DNA of 64,000 nucleotides, taken from assembly GCA_019054805.1 (NCBI GenBank), contig JAHQIY010000012.1, forward strand, positions 3,224,001 through 3,288,000. The letters are read 5' to 3'. Below, one piece after another: positions 45,065 through 56,878 of this stretch. Source of the stretch: Brachionus manjavacas (taxonomy: Eukaryota > Rotifera > Eurotatoria > Ploima > Brachionidae). Each line of letters starts with the position of its first letter. The stretch's first letter is position 1. The notes beneath the pieces are model-generated. The model was not told where the DNA came from and did not search any database. It worked only from the letters and a program-made list of their open reading frames with translations. The translations under genes and the position numbers were made by a program.

Positions 45065-47715
45065 ATTTAACTTCAGAAGGGGTTCGAAATTAAGACACTG
45101 CCGAATAAGAAGTCTATCTGTCAGATCCCTTGTTCTGATTGTGAATATAACTGTAAAATAGCATGGCTGATGCTAATAGGATGTGGCAATCGACGCTTCT
45201 TGCTTTTATTTAGAAGCATCGTTTGTGATGATTAGAATGAAGTCTCAATGTTGGGTGAAGAAATTGCTAGTAATGGTGGTTAGTAATTTAGGGTTGGTAT
45301 AGCGATTCTTTTCTTAAGGAAATTCCATCATACCTAAGCCATTTGAAATAAAGTAATTAAATCGATCCTTTTTTTTAAAGAGATTTGGCATTTAGGAGAA
45401 AATATTTTATGAAATAACTTTTCCGTTGGTCACTGTGTCCCTGTTTTCAAACAAATCACTCTGAGCTGATTCCACCAAATGCTCTTTCAGCTTCTTCTTA
45501 CCAGCTTGCGGATGACCATTGGGCTTGATGACATTTTCAAAATGATTTCTCTGGCTGTGTCTGTAAATAAGTTTTTGATGAAGTACCAGGATGACAGCCT
45601 GCTTACCAGTTTCACATTAAAACCAGTCTTCAATCATTTAGATATTACTGCCGTTTATCCTCTTGGATTTTTAGAAATCTTGACTATTTATAAATAGTAA
45701 AAATAGTTGATCTATACTTTTTATTAATTCAAATTAATAAGATCAACTGTTTTTAAAATAAGGATGCAAAAATTTTCCTCGAAAATTTGAAAGTAGTTAT
45801 TGAATTTTTAATTTGGTTTAAAACCAATGCAAAATAGTTTTCAAAATTTAAACAAATTTTAACTTCTCTTCTCTTTCAGAGGCTAAGATAAAAATTTCTC
45901 TATGCTTTTTTAAATTAATTTTTATTTCTTTTATGAATTTCAAAACAATAAATGAAAAAGATTTAGAGAGCAAATTTAAGAGCAAAACTTTGAATGAGAA
46001 AAGTGAAAGGATGATAGAAAATGAATTTTCTCTCTTGTTTTCAATTATTTTTTTCATAACTTTCCTTCAACATTAAATAATCTTTTGAGTTTTTTTTTAA
46101 AGATCAATGGCGTAAGGAGTTAATTACTTACAGCTATTAAAATTAGAAAATAAAAACAAAAGATTATTTAATCAAAAAAAAAAAGGATTTTTAATTATTA
46201 ATATTTGCAATTTTTATCTTATTTTTTAAATTAAAATTAAAAGAAATCGGTTTAAAATCTTTTAAAATCAATTAAATTTATTTAATTATTTTGGATTAGA
46301 AAATTACACCAGATGGCATTTTTGCCAAGTAGCGATTCTAATGGAGATTTTGAATTAACCATAAAGAATTTTCAAGATTAATTATCTGGGTTGGTAAAAC
46401 AAGTTGAAATAAATAATGAAAAAATTTAAAAGGAAAATTTTAAACATTTCATAAGAATTGTTTATAGGAGAAAATTTATCAAGAAACGCTGAGGAACCTT
46501 TTAAAAAAATCTATATTTAAAATTTAAACAAATGTTATAAATTTTTTATCCAAGGAAACACAGGTATAAAAGTTTTTCGTTTTACCATAGGGTTTTGTTG
46601 TTCTTTTATTTAAGTATTTTTTTTATTCTGAAACAATAATGATCTTTAAATCGTTGATATAACAACATAATTCCTTTTTTTTTTAATAAAAAACTACAAA
46701 AGCTTTTAAATTTTTGTTTAGAACTAATAATTTTTTTCAAAATTTTAATTTAAAAAAAATATAATTTAAAAAAAGGACTCTTGTGTAACAATAGATTTAT
46801 CTTTTTCCAGCTTAGATAAAATAAAAAAAAATTCATTTTCACTAATTTAGCTTCATTCAAAGCATCTTCATACTGCTCTGGTCAGACACAAAAAATCTCT
46901 CTAGATCTCACGAGTGAAATTTTGATCGAGTTTTGGTATAAATTATCTAAACCGTTCAATTTTCTGAACTCGCGAGGTCTAAAGAGAAACCGATTAGGAC
47001 CTTAAAGGCATTACCAACACTCAATGAGCTTTTTTTAATATAAAAAATCTTGTATAATTTTGTTTTTTAAAATATAATTTAATTTTCAAACTATACGTGA
47101 AAGAATTGAAACAGTTCGGTCCCAAAGCAGCTGTTTTTATTAGAACTAAAGATAATCAGATGATTCAAAATTAAAGTTTGTTTTTATTTTATTTTAATTT
47201 TTAATTTTATTTAAGTGTCGGAAAATAACTTGTCACATGATATTATCTGATATCAACTGATATTAGTTTAGAAATTTAAGAATGAATTAAATTTTAATTT
47301 TGTCTAGAGCTGTTCAAAAGTCAAAAAGTCTCAAATTTTAACTCAGAAAATAATGAAGAGACATTAGAAAATTTTAGAAAAATATCTCAGCTGTAATTTA
47401 ACAAGAAATCATAAATATTCGTGAAATTTAAACATATATTAATAAATAAGTATTATTTTGTATTTTAAAAATAGAAGTCTAGATCAAGTAACTAAAATTA
47501 AATTTTAAAAAACACTAATTTTTTCTAATGCTTTAAAAATTTGTCATTTTAGAAGCTAATTTTTCTTTATTTTCTTTTATTTGATTTTATGTTTTGGCCT
47601 AATGTTCTTTCAAATAATGTAAAAAAAATTTTTTAAAAATTATTTTCATTTTTTAATTTATTTTTCTTTTATAATTTTCACATCAAAAAGTGCCAAAGAT
47701 AAAGCTTTAGCTACT
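45065..47715. other. Mostly non-coding; possible old element remains
   Basis: Around 45070-45180 the plus strand gives KTLPNKKSICQIPCSDCEYN, faintly like the IPC-x-C start of a GIY-YIG domain, but too short to call. 45430-45700 is less A/T-rich with no family match. The rest is A/T-rich except for a 90-bp hairpin at 46903-46993. Confidence 0.4.
46903..46993. repeat. Imperfect hairpin of about 90 bases
   Basis: TCTCTAGATCTCACGAGTGA at the left pairs with ACTCGCGAGGTCTAAAGAG at the right (reverse complement CTCTTTAGACCTCGCGAGT). Inner AAATTTTGA/TCAATTTTCT also pair partly. It looks like a tiny foldback element. Confidence 0.5.
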
Positions 47716-47720
47716 TTATC

Positions 47721-48014
47721 TTAAATTTTCTCATTTTTAGAGTAAAAGTGTACACAAGGATTTGTATTTAATTTAATTTTTTTATGTATAAAATATGCTT
47801 TTAGGACTTGACCGTATGTCGCACCATTATTGTTACCTCCTAAACACCGCCAAAATCGTCTAATTAATTTTTTTGAAAGCTCAGAACCAAAATACTTTTC
47901 TCTTGCTTCGGTTAAAAGCTCCATCATTCTTGGAAATGTCTGATTTAATCTTGCTCTAATATGCTGTTTTAAATAACACCAATGACCTTCTTTAGGATTG
48001 AGCTCATAAGACAT
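47721..48014 (-). pseudogene. DDE-superfamily transposase C-terminal fragment
   Basis: MSYELNPKEGHWCYLKQHIR carries the S-x-ELNP-E-xxW-xxLK signature of Tc1/IS630-type (DDE_3) transposases, where the E is catalytic. NQTFPRMMELLTEAREKYFG and a helix ending YGQVLKAYF follow. The N-terminal DDE parts are absent: upstream sequence (48015-48110) is frame-broken. A word from its 3' part, GGACTTGACCGTAT at 47801-47814, recurs inverted at 48067-48080. Confidence 0.65.
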
Positions 48015-48114
48015 AAGATTGTTTTTTGCCCAAATTTCATTAACTAGAGCAAGAAAAAATCAGACATTTTTAATACGGTCAAGTCCAAAAGCACATTTTT
48101 CCGGAAAATCAAAA

Positions 48115-49095
48115 AAAAACAGTAGTTGAGCACCTAAAAATATCGAATTCTTTAGTTTAATCTAAAAATTCTAATAAAATAATTCAAATTTGACAAATTT
48201 GTTAAAAATCACATGATTTGAAGAGATTTTTTAAGAAAAAAAAAGCAATAAAATAAAAAAGTAAAACCATAGAATTGTTCAGAATTTTGTCAAGTTTAAA
48301 AAAAAAAAAAAAAATCGAGTCATAATTGATCCCTCGGAGGAGATACGATTTAAACCAGAAAAAACACATTTTTTTCCTTTTTTTTAGCCAGCAAAAACCG
48401 CCACACCCTTTTTTTGTAAATTACATTAGCATGTAGAAAATTTTATGCTCTTTCAGAATATATATACTTTTTTAGTATATTTAAGTTTTATCTTTGAGAT
48501 TTTGAGTCTTAAAGAACAACAAATTTTTAAAGGGTTTGCTATTTTTAAAACCCTGGGTGTAAAAATTTTTTTTCTATTCTTTTAAAAGTATTTTTAAATT
48601 GAAAAAGTATTTAAATAAAGTTTGGTTTTTATCTTAATAAAATAGCATCATACGCTAAATCTGATTTATATAGATATAAATATATTCATAAAAATAGTGA
48701 GGGCCTTTTTATTTATTTGTCGAATGATGATTTTTTTATTCTTTGTTTAAATTACTAGAATAAAAATGAAAAAATGATTAAAATAAATATAATAAACTAA
48801 ACAAACGATTTTAATTAATAAAAAAACTTAAAAAAATAATTTATATATTTTTTTTTATTCCCATTTTTTGTATTTTTGTAAGGCCATGAAAAAATGGAAA
48901 ATTACAAATATTCAAAATTTCTGTTTCGAATTTAGATATATCGAATTTAGATATAATTTCTTCTTTTTCTCCTGAAGCTTCAACAATCTAAACATGTGAC
49001 GTCTGTAACTCTCTATTTCAGCATATCATTTTAAATTTTCTTTTCATTATATTGTAAATTGTTTAACTTAATTTTGATTTTTCATTTTATTAATT
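48115..49095. other. Non-coding A/T-rich DNA
   Basis: No gene or clear repeat is recognised. Confidence 0.5.
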
Positions 49096-49098
49096 ATT

Positions 49099-49123
49099 CT
49101 GAAAGAGCTTTAGCTCAGTGCAT
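49099..49123 (+). repeat. LINE 3'-tail hairpin motif
   Basis: CTGAAAGAGCTTTAGCTCAG followed by TGCAT and an AAAACAACAA tail. Same motif as at 6250. Confidence 0.55.
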
Positions 49124-49379
49124 AAAACAACAATTGTTCACGAATGGTACAAGACCTAAAAATCTAATCATTTTTCAAAATTCATCATTTAATTTATCAC
49201 GAATGTTTTTTTAAAAATTTAAGCAGAAAAATTATTGACTTGAGAAAAGATGGACTCTGGATTTTTCCATTGTGCAATATTATTACTACTTCTACTAAAA
49301 AAGACAGGCTCTTACAATTCGGAATTTTAAAATTATGAAATAACATTTTTTATTTCTTTATATTTCTATCTACGCTAAA

Positions 49380-50470
49380 GCTCAAAAGCGTTTACACTTA
49401 TTAACTATAAGGCTTTGGCAGACTTTACTTCTCACCATTCCAAAGACTTCATTTGCTTCATGCCAATGACCGCTGTTCCATAACTTTAATTTATAAGCGA
49501 TTTGTTAAGAAATTATATCTCAAAGAGTCTCTGCGATATACTACTCGGACCAGTCTTTGTCATGTGGTCTCCGCAGGTTTTTGAAGAAAAATTATTTATG
49601 GAAATTCCATTTATTAAGGAAATTTTTTCAAAACCATTTAAGGTTTTTATTTGAATTAAGTCTCATCTTAGACGACGATTTCCAGGACACATCCGATTTA
49701 AGCATTTCAATCTGTTTTCACAAGGCATTGTGAATTTTGGAACAAAGAACAAAAGCAAAAATTTTAATATGAAATCTTTTTTTTGCTATGAATCTAAAAA
49801 TTGTTCTGCAAAATGTATTAGCTGAAACAAACCTTGTACCAGCCAGATTAAATCTCTGCAAAAACTCTGCAAGTCTGCCAGGCATTAAATATATTAGAAA
49901 ATTATTAAAATTAAATTGCAGAGTCATTGCACCGACCATTTCAAGAATTTTAATGTCTGTTTTTAAATACGGACTCAAGGTTCCTACTGCATACTCCAAA
50001 TGATGTCTCACTAGTGATATTTAGCCAAGTCTTGGTGATTCTCGGCCAAGGTGTTTAGAAGAATTTCTTATCAGACTAGCTTCCATAGCTGCCACAGTAC
50101 ACTGCTTATTCCATTTTAAACCATTTGAAATAAAAACATCCAAATATTTTTGTTCTGTTATCTCCTCTAGAAAAAGCGATTTATTTTGATTCGATTTGTA
50201 TACGACTTTTTCTTTTCTCTCCCCTTAACTTTACATTTGTTCAGGCTTAGATTTGTTGACCAACTAGCTGTCCATTCTATTAGCTACTGCTCGCTCCGAC
50301 TGTTCGCTTGATTATGATGCCTAGATCCCGTTCTTTACTAGTCTTGGAGAGTACTTTTCTATTCATTTTGTTCACTGAAACTGGACGATAATTTCCGATT
50401 TTTGTTCTGTTTCCTCGCTAGAAAATTGGCATTACAGTTCAATGATTTCTCACACAAAAGAGCTATCTGA
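49380..50470 (-). mobile_element. LINE relic interrupted by a solo foldback unit
   Basis: Minus-strand remains in order: TSKERDLGIII (about 50320), EEITEQKYLDVFISNGLKWN (about 50150), VRHHLEYAVGTLSPYLKTDI (about 49980), then after the insertion ENRLKCLNRM, DLIQIKTLNGF and INNF (49700-49590), then FLTNRL and KLWN (about 49500). This is the second half of a Jockey/CR1-type ORF2. Frame changes are frequent. Confidence 0.7.
49722..49935 (+). repeat. Solo copy of the foldback repeat unit
   Basis: Begins GGCATTGTGAATTTTGGAAC and continues through ATTGTTCTGCAAAATGTATT, CTTGTACCAGCC and CTCTGCAAAAACTCTGCAAG to a TTAAAATTAAATTGCA end. It matches the unit read on the minus strand from 10713 to about 10503. 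It sits between KTDIKILE and ENRLKCLN of the LINE relic, so it inserted into that LINE. Confidence 0.75.
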
Positions 50471-50815
50471 AGTTATAAATGATCCTACGTCCGAGAATTC
50501 GGAGTCATTGGTAAAAATTATGAATAAGATTGGAACAAGAATAAAATTTTGGAATTTAATGAAATTTTGTTTAGGAAAAATCAAATAGTCCAAGCCAAAT
50601 CTCTTCAATGGTGCCTTCTAGAGATAAATTAAATTTTTGGATTTTTTTTTCAAAATAACTCAAATTTACGTAATTTCAAGTAATTTGGAGTAAATTTTTA
50701 CAAATACGAAGTATATTTATTTAAAAAAAATTTAATTAATTCCCCCTTTCGAGGTCAAAATTGTCTCAAAAATGTTTTTGATTTAAACAAACATTATATT
50801 TAGAACTGAAAAAAA

Positions 50816-51338
50816 TTATTGTGCATCGCCTCTAAGTTTCATTTCATTAGCAATTTGAAGCATTGCGCAGAAACCAAAACTAAATGAAAATTATAAATAA
50901 AAAAAAACATTTCTAAATTATTTTAAAAAAGACTTACAAGTAAAAAATGAGAAAATCTTTCCACATTTGACCCTGAGAAAAAAAATATAAAATTAATAAA
51001 TAATTAATCACAGAAAAAAATTACATCAATTCTGTATCCTTGTCTGACTTTTGTCCTCAAGAAAGGAGATGAATGTGGACAGAAAAACGGAGTGCACATA
51101 CATTCCTTTTTGAATTATTTAGAAAAAATTGTTTAGTTTTTACTTTAAAAATCCTTACTCCTGCATCCGAGAAGACTTGACATGCAAAGCACGGGAAACA
51201 GAAATACGCAAAAGCGCATTTGCCACAATCAGAAAAGCAATCACACAATCCAGCGGAGAATTCATTTTCAAGATTCTTGAATGTTTGACCACCGACTGGT
51301 TGAGTAGTTTGTGAATTATTGATTGTGATAGTAGTCAT
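50816..51338 (-). CDS. PLAC8-family cysteine-rich protein, copy 2, four exons
   Basis: Minus-strand exons 51338-51159, 51105-51025, 50972-50938, 50879-50816 total 360 nt and 119 residues. Sequence blocks: FSAGLCDCFSDCGKCAFAYF, CFPCFACQVFSDAG, ECMCTPFFCPHSSPFLRTKV, RQGYRIDGQMWKDFL and FCAMLQIANEMKLRGDAQ. Exons 1-3 have exactly the lengths of copy 1 and all intron phases match, so the two arose by duplication. Compared with copy 1, exon 3 has lost one cysteine (DFLIFY against DCFVMY). A 150-base piece of this gene is also found at 53448-53601. Confidence 0.88.
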
Positions 51339-51783
51339 TTCTTTGTTTCGGCTTTGGAATCTAAAAATGAAATCAGTTATTGAAAATTTCCAAATTTATA
51401 GCATTTAGATGTTTTAATTTTGCCACATGAAGCAGGAATCATTGAGTTGTCATATCAACAATTATTACATGATCGTTGAATAAATAAACAGAAATTTTTC
51501 TGAAAATCCTTTTCAAGAAACAGAAAATACTTGGAAACAAGATTTTATTTGTTAGTTACTTAATAAAAAAGAGCTTTAAAATTTTACTGAAACAAAGTTT
51601 GCGTCAAAGAGTTAAAATAAAAAGCAGCTTTTTTGGGTTTCCTGGAAAAATAGTCAAAAATAAAGCAATTTAGAAAATTATAATTTTTACAATTTTAAAA
51701 ATTTAACATAAGACAATAAATACTTTAAAAGCCTAACGATTACTTCTTTCGAACAATAATTTTCTTTGAAATTTCATTTTTTA

Positions 51784-52968
51784 GGTAACACAGAGTTTAA
51801 GCAATTTTTCTTCGGAAAACCAAAATTTGTAGACTAAAGTGCTCTCAAACTCAAATCTTAATAAAAATAAATAATTTAGAAGATTAAAATTATGGGCACC
51901 TAAAGTCTTGTTGCTATTAGATTTTTTAATAAATTTTTTTAAAAATATTATTTCCATTTTTTTTAATTTTCCAAAAATGTTTAACGAGCTTAATTTATCT
52001 CTCTTAAAAATGTAAAGCCACAAGAACTTGTCATAAAGCAATTGAGCAACAGCTAATCCGCAATTGTGGAGTTCGATACAACTTCTTTACAAACCGTACT
52101 GCTGGCAATTGGAATGCTCTGGACGTGGAGACTAAGTGTGTAACAAACAAAAACATTTTTAAAAATAGAATTGACAAATTACTTAATTTTTTGTAAAACT
52201 TTTGTTGTTACAACTAAGATTAAAAATTGTTCTAAAAATAGGATATTAGAAAATAGGAAAAAAAAAAAAAGTTATTTATAAAATATGTAAAATAAGTTAT
52301 TTATAAAATGTATCTAAAGATAGCTTATTTGAAAAAAAAAAAAAAATAAAAAGGGGCAATTGGCTGTTAAAGTGGGGCGTCTACAACACAGAGTTTAAGC
52401 AATTTTTCTTCGGAAAACCAAAATTTGTAGACTAAAGTGCTCTCAAACTCAAATCTTAATAAAAATAAATAATTTAGAAGATTAAAATTATGGGCACCTA
52501 AAGTCTTGTTGCTTTTAGATTTTTTAATAAATTTTTTTAAAAATATTATTTCCATTTTTTTTAATTTTCCAAAAATGTTTAACGAGCTTAATTTATCTCT
52601 CTTAAAAATGTAAAGCCAATTTAACAGAGATTTAAAAAAACTCTAAATTAAAAAAAAAAATTCTGTAGATAAAATTTTGATCACTTAAAATCAGAAAGCT
52701 TAAGTTAAAAATTTTGATTAAATTTTGTTAAATTAAAAAAATTTCCTTATTCCTTAAATTTTGAAAATTAGATTTTATAAAAATAAAAACTAGCTTTTTT
52801 ATATTACTAAGATGTAAAAATCGATTCAATTTAATCTAAGAACATAAATTTTAATTTAAGTTTTGTTGCTTCTATATAAGATTGAGAATTTTGAAATTTA
52901 ATAAATATTTAAGGAGTCTCTAATTTAAATTTTCTTTAAGGCAAACATTAGCATGAAATGAAAAAATC
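51784..52968 (+). mobile_element. 5'-truncated copy of the 54.8-kb LINE with scrambled 5' end
   Basis: 52018-52968 matches 58827-59789 (LINE last codons RTCHKAIEQQLIRN, YNFFTNRTAGNWNALDVETK, then 3' sequence) with few differences, including one 16-base gap near 52755. Directly before it, 51786-52017 is a copy of a piece of the element's own 3' region (52386-52616 here; 59194-59425 in the full element). The junctions fall in shared AACACA words. Confidence 0.85.
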
Positions 52969-52974
52969 AATATT

Positions 52975-53430
52975 CTAAATCAGCATTTGGAAGAACTTTT
53001 TTTTCCAATTTTTAAGTTTTTCATTTGAAAAAGAAAAATCTCATTACTCGATAATTTGGCAATACTTGAAATTTATTTGCTTATTATCACGCAAACATTT
53101 ATAAAAAATTAAATATAAAAATTTTTTTTAATTTTAGAAATGAAAAATACGTCAAGTCAATGTCAAGCATTTTTTCATAAACAATTCTCTAATCTGAAAT
53201 TTTGGTAAAATAATAAATCTTAATAGTGAAGATTTTAAATTTTATATTTGAACTCCATCGTTTTTCACTTTCTAAAACTTAAGATAAATAATTGTAAAGA
53301 AATTATAATTAGAAAATTATTTATCTCTGATGCTGTAATACAAAAAGGCTTTTAAACAATTTTTTAAAAAATAAAGGACTTCGGGGCGCAGGCCTGGTTT
53401 ATGGAATTTAGTCCAGAAAAAATTATGAGC
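52975..53430. other. Non-coding DNA
   Basis: No gene. A G/C-rich word CTTCGGGGCGCAGGCCTGG at 53384-53402 resembles those at 39799 and 21870 (-). Confidence 0.45.
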
Positions 53431-53433
53431 GTA

Positions 53434-53640
53434 ATTGCTTAAATGTTGTTGAAAGCATTGCGCAGAACCAAAACTAAATGAAAATTATAAATAAAAAAAA
53501 AACATTTCTAAATTATTTTAAAAAAGACTTACAAGTAAAAAATGAGAAGATCTTTCCACATTTGACCCTGAGAAAAAAAATGTAAAATTAATAAATTAAT
53601 CATTGCTTAAATGTTTTTATTTCAACAACATTTAAGCAAT
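53434..53640 (-). pseudogene. Captured PLAC8 fragment between 14-bp direct repeats
   Basis: 53455-53600 copies 50863-51008, that is, the start of exon 4, intron 3, exon 3 and the intron 2 acceptor of PLAC8 copy 2. It is bracketed by ATTGCTTAAATGTT at 53434-53447 and 53602-53615, and the same word lies inverted at 53627-53640. Introns are retained, so it was copied from DNA. Confidence 0.75.
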
Positions 53641-53644
53641 GAAC

Positions 53645-54375
53645 TTTTCTTCCTGGACAAAACTATACACATAAAATTCTCTTCATCAATAAAGGCGGCC
53701 AGTAGGGGGTCAAGTCTTAAAAATAAAAAAAACAAGTCAAAAATCATAAAAGTCAAAAATTTTGCCAAAAAACTAATTTAATTTTCAAAAAGTACAGAAA
53801 ATTCAAAACTAAATGGTATGTTAAAACTTTTAAAATATTTTTGCACTGTAAAATAAGCGAAGGAAATCAGTGTTTATTTGAGACTCATCCGTTTCAGTTC
53901 AAATAAACTTTATTAATATTTAATTTTTAATAATTTCTAATAGCGTGCAAAATGCATAAAATTGTGGACTTTTTTTAACAGACTTATTTTACAGAAGTAA
54001 TTATATCATTTAGTAAAAAAGCTATTTTTAACTTTTTTTTTTAAATTGAAAAGATATAATTGTTACGAAATTCACAACCTCATTTTTTTTTAGATTTCAT
54101 TTTACTGGATTTTTTTAAAAAAGGTTTAAAGATTTTTTTAAGTGATGAGTAAAAAAGTAATCAGCAATATTTAAAGGGCAATTTAAATTTATTTAATCAA
54201 ATGATTTTAATTTTTAGCACAAATTCTAATAATCTTTAATCAAAAAAAATATTGTTCATAATCACACAATTATATCCGGAAAAATGACGTTTACGTTTAC
54301 GTGTACGTGTAATATACACGTTTAGTGCTAAAAAAAGGGTTTAAAATGTTCACAATTCTAAATAAAATCCAAAAA
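53645..54375. other. Non-coding DNA with an ACGT-rich patch
   Basis: No gene. At 54284-54320 TTTACGTTTACGTGTACGTG and TATACACGTTTA form a partly palindromic ACGT-rich patch, like those at 29490-29515 and 30210-30250. Confidence 0.45.
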
Positions 54376-54721
54376 CGTATTTATTTAAATTTTAAAATTA
54401 AAATAATTTAAATCAAAATTTAATGAGACAAAAAATATTAACTGATTTATAATAAATCAATATTTAATCTCATCAAAAAATTTTCGTCTATCATTTAACA
54501 CATATTGATCCACGAATACTAAAAAAGCGTTCAATGAATGTACTTGAAGCTGGAATCGAAAAATCCTTTCTTTAAACGATGCTTAAATTTGTAAATTTAA
54601 AAATAAACTCATTCCAGAATGCTATAATAAATTTTTGATTAATCTTTCATCTTGCACAAATTTGATATTTTGGTCAATCAAGTAGTTGACCACTGTATTG
54701 GCATAATGGGAGCTCGCCAAG
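54376..54721. repeat. 346-bp direct repeat, left copy
   Basis: Matches 59807-60152 base for base except for two changes. On its minus strand it carries a hAT-type end (FSIPASSTFIERFFSIRG, about 54513-54566) and a Tc1/mariner piece (LASSHYANTVVNYLIDQN). The right copy continues into the rest of the mariner relic while this one does not. Confidence 0.95.
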
Positions 54722-54822
54722 AATTTCAAGGTTCACTGTAATAGCTGTTCTTGAATGATCTTGATTAGCTTTTAAGCTGTTAGCGTTTTTTGTAAAAATA
54801 AATTATACTAATTAACATACGA

Positions 54823-55617
54823 ATGAGCGTCTTTGAACTTCTTACAAGTGGAAACTGGCCAGTCTCCAGTGGTAATCCATCTGCTGCAACTCTGAAATAC
54901 CAAGACTGCATCAAGGAACTGGCGGCATCTGTAAAAACACTCGTAGACAAAGTGAAGACCTTGGAAGAGACGAATGTTGCTCAACTTGCAAGAATAGAAA
55001 CACTGGAAAAACTTAGCTCGGATCAAGAAAAAATCATTTCAGAACAGTCAAACCGAAGTAACGAGCAGGCTAACACTGCTCCAAGGCAAGCCCTTGATTG
55101 GAATAAAATTTGGGAGAAAAATGAGAAAGAAGAAGTAATATTTCTGGCTAAAGTATCTCGCGAATTAAAAACAAAAGAGAGTAAAGAGAACAACATCATA
55201 ATAAGTGGATTGAAAGAAAAAATAACAGACAATGAGGAGGAAAAACGAACACATGACTAAAAGGAGCTTGGTAAAATACTCGAAGTACTCAATATACCCG
55301 AAAGAACGGCTAAAAGGAGCATGAGAATTCGAAAGACCAAACAGAACGACAAACCATCATTATTTCTTGTCGAATTTCACGACAAAAGCAGCCAGATGAC
55401 TGCAATCGCAAACGCTAGAAATTTAAAAGACAGCGACAAACACAGACAAATTTATATCAACAAAGATCTAACTCCTTCAGAACTTGAAGCTGAGAAATCT
55501 AATAGATTAGAACGAGACAGGAGAAACTCTGAGTTAAACGCAAGGAGAAGGGAGACTGAAATACGGTATGGAGAAAGGGAGGCATTACTACTGGGGTATT
55601 CGTTTTGGAGAACTTAG
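54823..55617 (+). CDS. LINE ORF1 protein (one internal stop)
   Basis: 264 codons from the ATG at 54823 with a single in-frame TAA at 55258-55260. Heptad-like ELAASVKTLVDKVKTLEET and IETLEKLSSDQEKI at about residues 32-72 predict a coiled coil. After the stop the same frame continues: ILEVLNIPERTAKRSMRIRK, KPSLFLVEFHDKSSQ, NARNLKDSDKHRQIYINKDL and TPSELEAEKSNRLERDRRNS, matching the C-terminal part of CR1/L2-type ORF1 proteins, which bind element RNA. The end overlaps the next frame by about 13 bases (stop at 55615), so ORF2 is probably reached by a -1 frameshift or reinitiation. Confidence 0.8.
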
Positions 55618-56840
55618 AAAGATTGACAGAGAGACGAGGAGGTGTTTGGCCCGACAGCAATAACAAATCAACCATGAAGAACTTACAGGCTTCAATTCAC
55701 TCGGATATTGTTAACAAAATTGAAGCAAATACAATGACCACAAACAAAATACCAACTACAATCTTGCCCCACAAACACAGAGATATCGCTTACATAAATA
55801 TTAACACCAGCAATAAAACACACAAAACAAATTTGACTCTCTCATCGAGCCCGTCTAACAGCCATGATAATTCCGTACTTTCCATTGATCCTACGAGATC
55901 AATTGAAATATTTCGATCAACTCCAGAGTACCCTACCAATCATGAATACAGAAACAGAAGCTCAGATGGGTCGATCTTTAGCTCCCAGGTCTCTTCACAA
56001 TCATCGCCTTCATCATCATCGTGTTTAACAGGCCACTCATCTGTACTTGCCTCCTTAAACAGCTCCTCGCAGCAAAACTTAAATGTCAATCTACATTCAT
56101 TTAATGTAGGAAGTATCAGCTTTTGGTACACCAATGCTACAAGCTTTAATAATAAAGTGCACTTACTTAAGTCAATAGCAGCTAGTTCAGCGCCAAGCAT
56201 TATAGGCATCACGGAGACCTGGTTTGACGAGAGCTCGGTTGTATAGTTGGACGGCTATCAAATATTCCGGAAGGACCGAGCTGGTAACAAGAGAGGTGGA
56301 GGGGTATGCCTTTATATCAAGTCGGACTTCGAAGCCTTTAGTTCATCGGAGCCTAGTTTTCTTGACACTAGGTGTGAGCAGTTATGGGTGACTTTAAAAA
56401 TCGAGAATGATAAACCAGTCTTATTGGGCTGCATTTACAGACCGCCTTCAGAAAATACCACATTCTATCCGAGCAATTCGGATATTGCCATTGCCAATTC
56501 AATTGATTCGACGACTAAATTATTAAAAAACAAAAACCATTCCAGCATCATACTCATGGGCGACTTTAATTTGCCTCAGATCGAGTGGAACGAGGACGGC
56601 GCACCCCTGCTACAGGATGTATCAAAAACGTGTAACCCTATTAGCATCGCCATCAGTAACTCGAGCCTTGTGCAAATGGTTCAAGAGGAGACATTCTTTT
56701 GTAATGAACAGCCGACCAGTCAGCTAGACCTTGTGCAAGTGAGTAATCCGAACTGCGTGTCGGAAGTTAAGATAGGCCCGCCTTTAGATGGCAATGCTTC
56801 TAATTACCATTTTAGCTTGATCTTCGAGCTGCACTCATGA
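55605..56840 (+). CDS. LINE ORF2, N-terminal part: AP endonuclease
   Basis: One frame with a single TAG at 56244-56246. A Ser/Thr/Asn-rich leader (about 180 codons) precedes the endonuclease/exonuclease/phosphatase domain. ISFWYTNATSFNNKVHLLKS is the LNARSL-like start, SIIGITETWFDESS contains the catalytic E, RGGGVCLYIKSDF follows the stop, LLGCIYRPPS, IILMGDFNLPQIEW (catalytic D and N), and a final SNPNCVSEVKI...SNYHFSLIF where the family has SDHxxI. The last block reads N-Y-H where SDH is usual, so the catalytic Asp may be lost. The frame ends at 56840 and the RT continues in another frame. Confidence 0.85.
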
Positions 56841-56878
56841 GCTTCGCGGTCGCAAAACTTTGACAGCAGGTCACTCAA

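Noticed and set aside
45070..45180. Possible GIY-YIG (Penelope-like) start, CQIPCSDCEYN
   Set aside because: Only about ten suggestive residues, with no downstream catalytic residues readable.
45479..45697. Plus-strand 72-codon frame with slightly higher G/C
   Set aside because: Neither strand gives a recognisable family. The minus strand hint (KPNGHPQAGKKKLKEHLVES) is unassigned and may be an old element.
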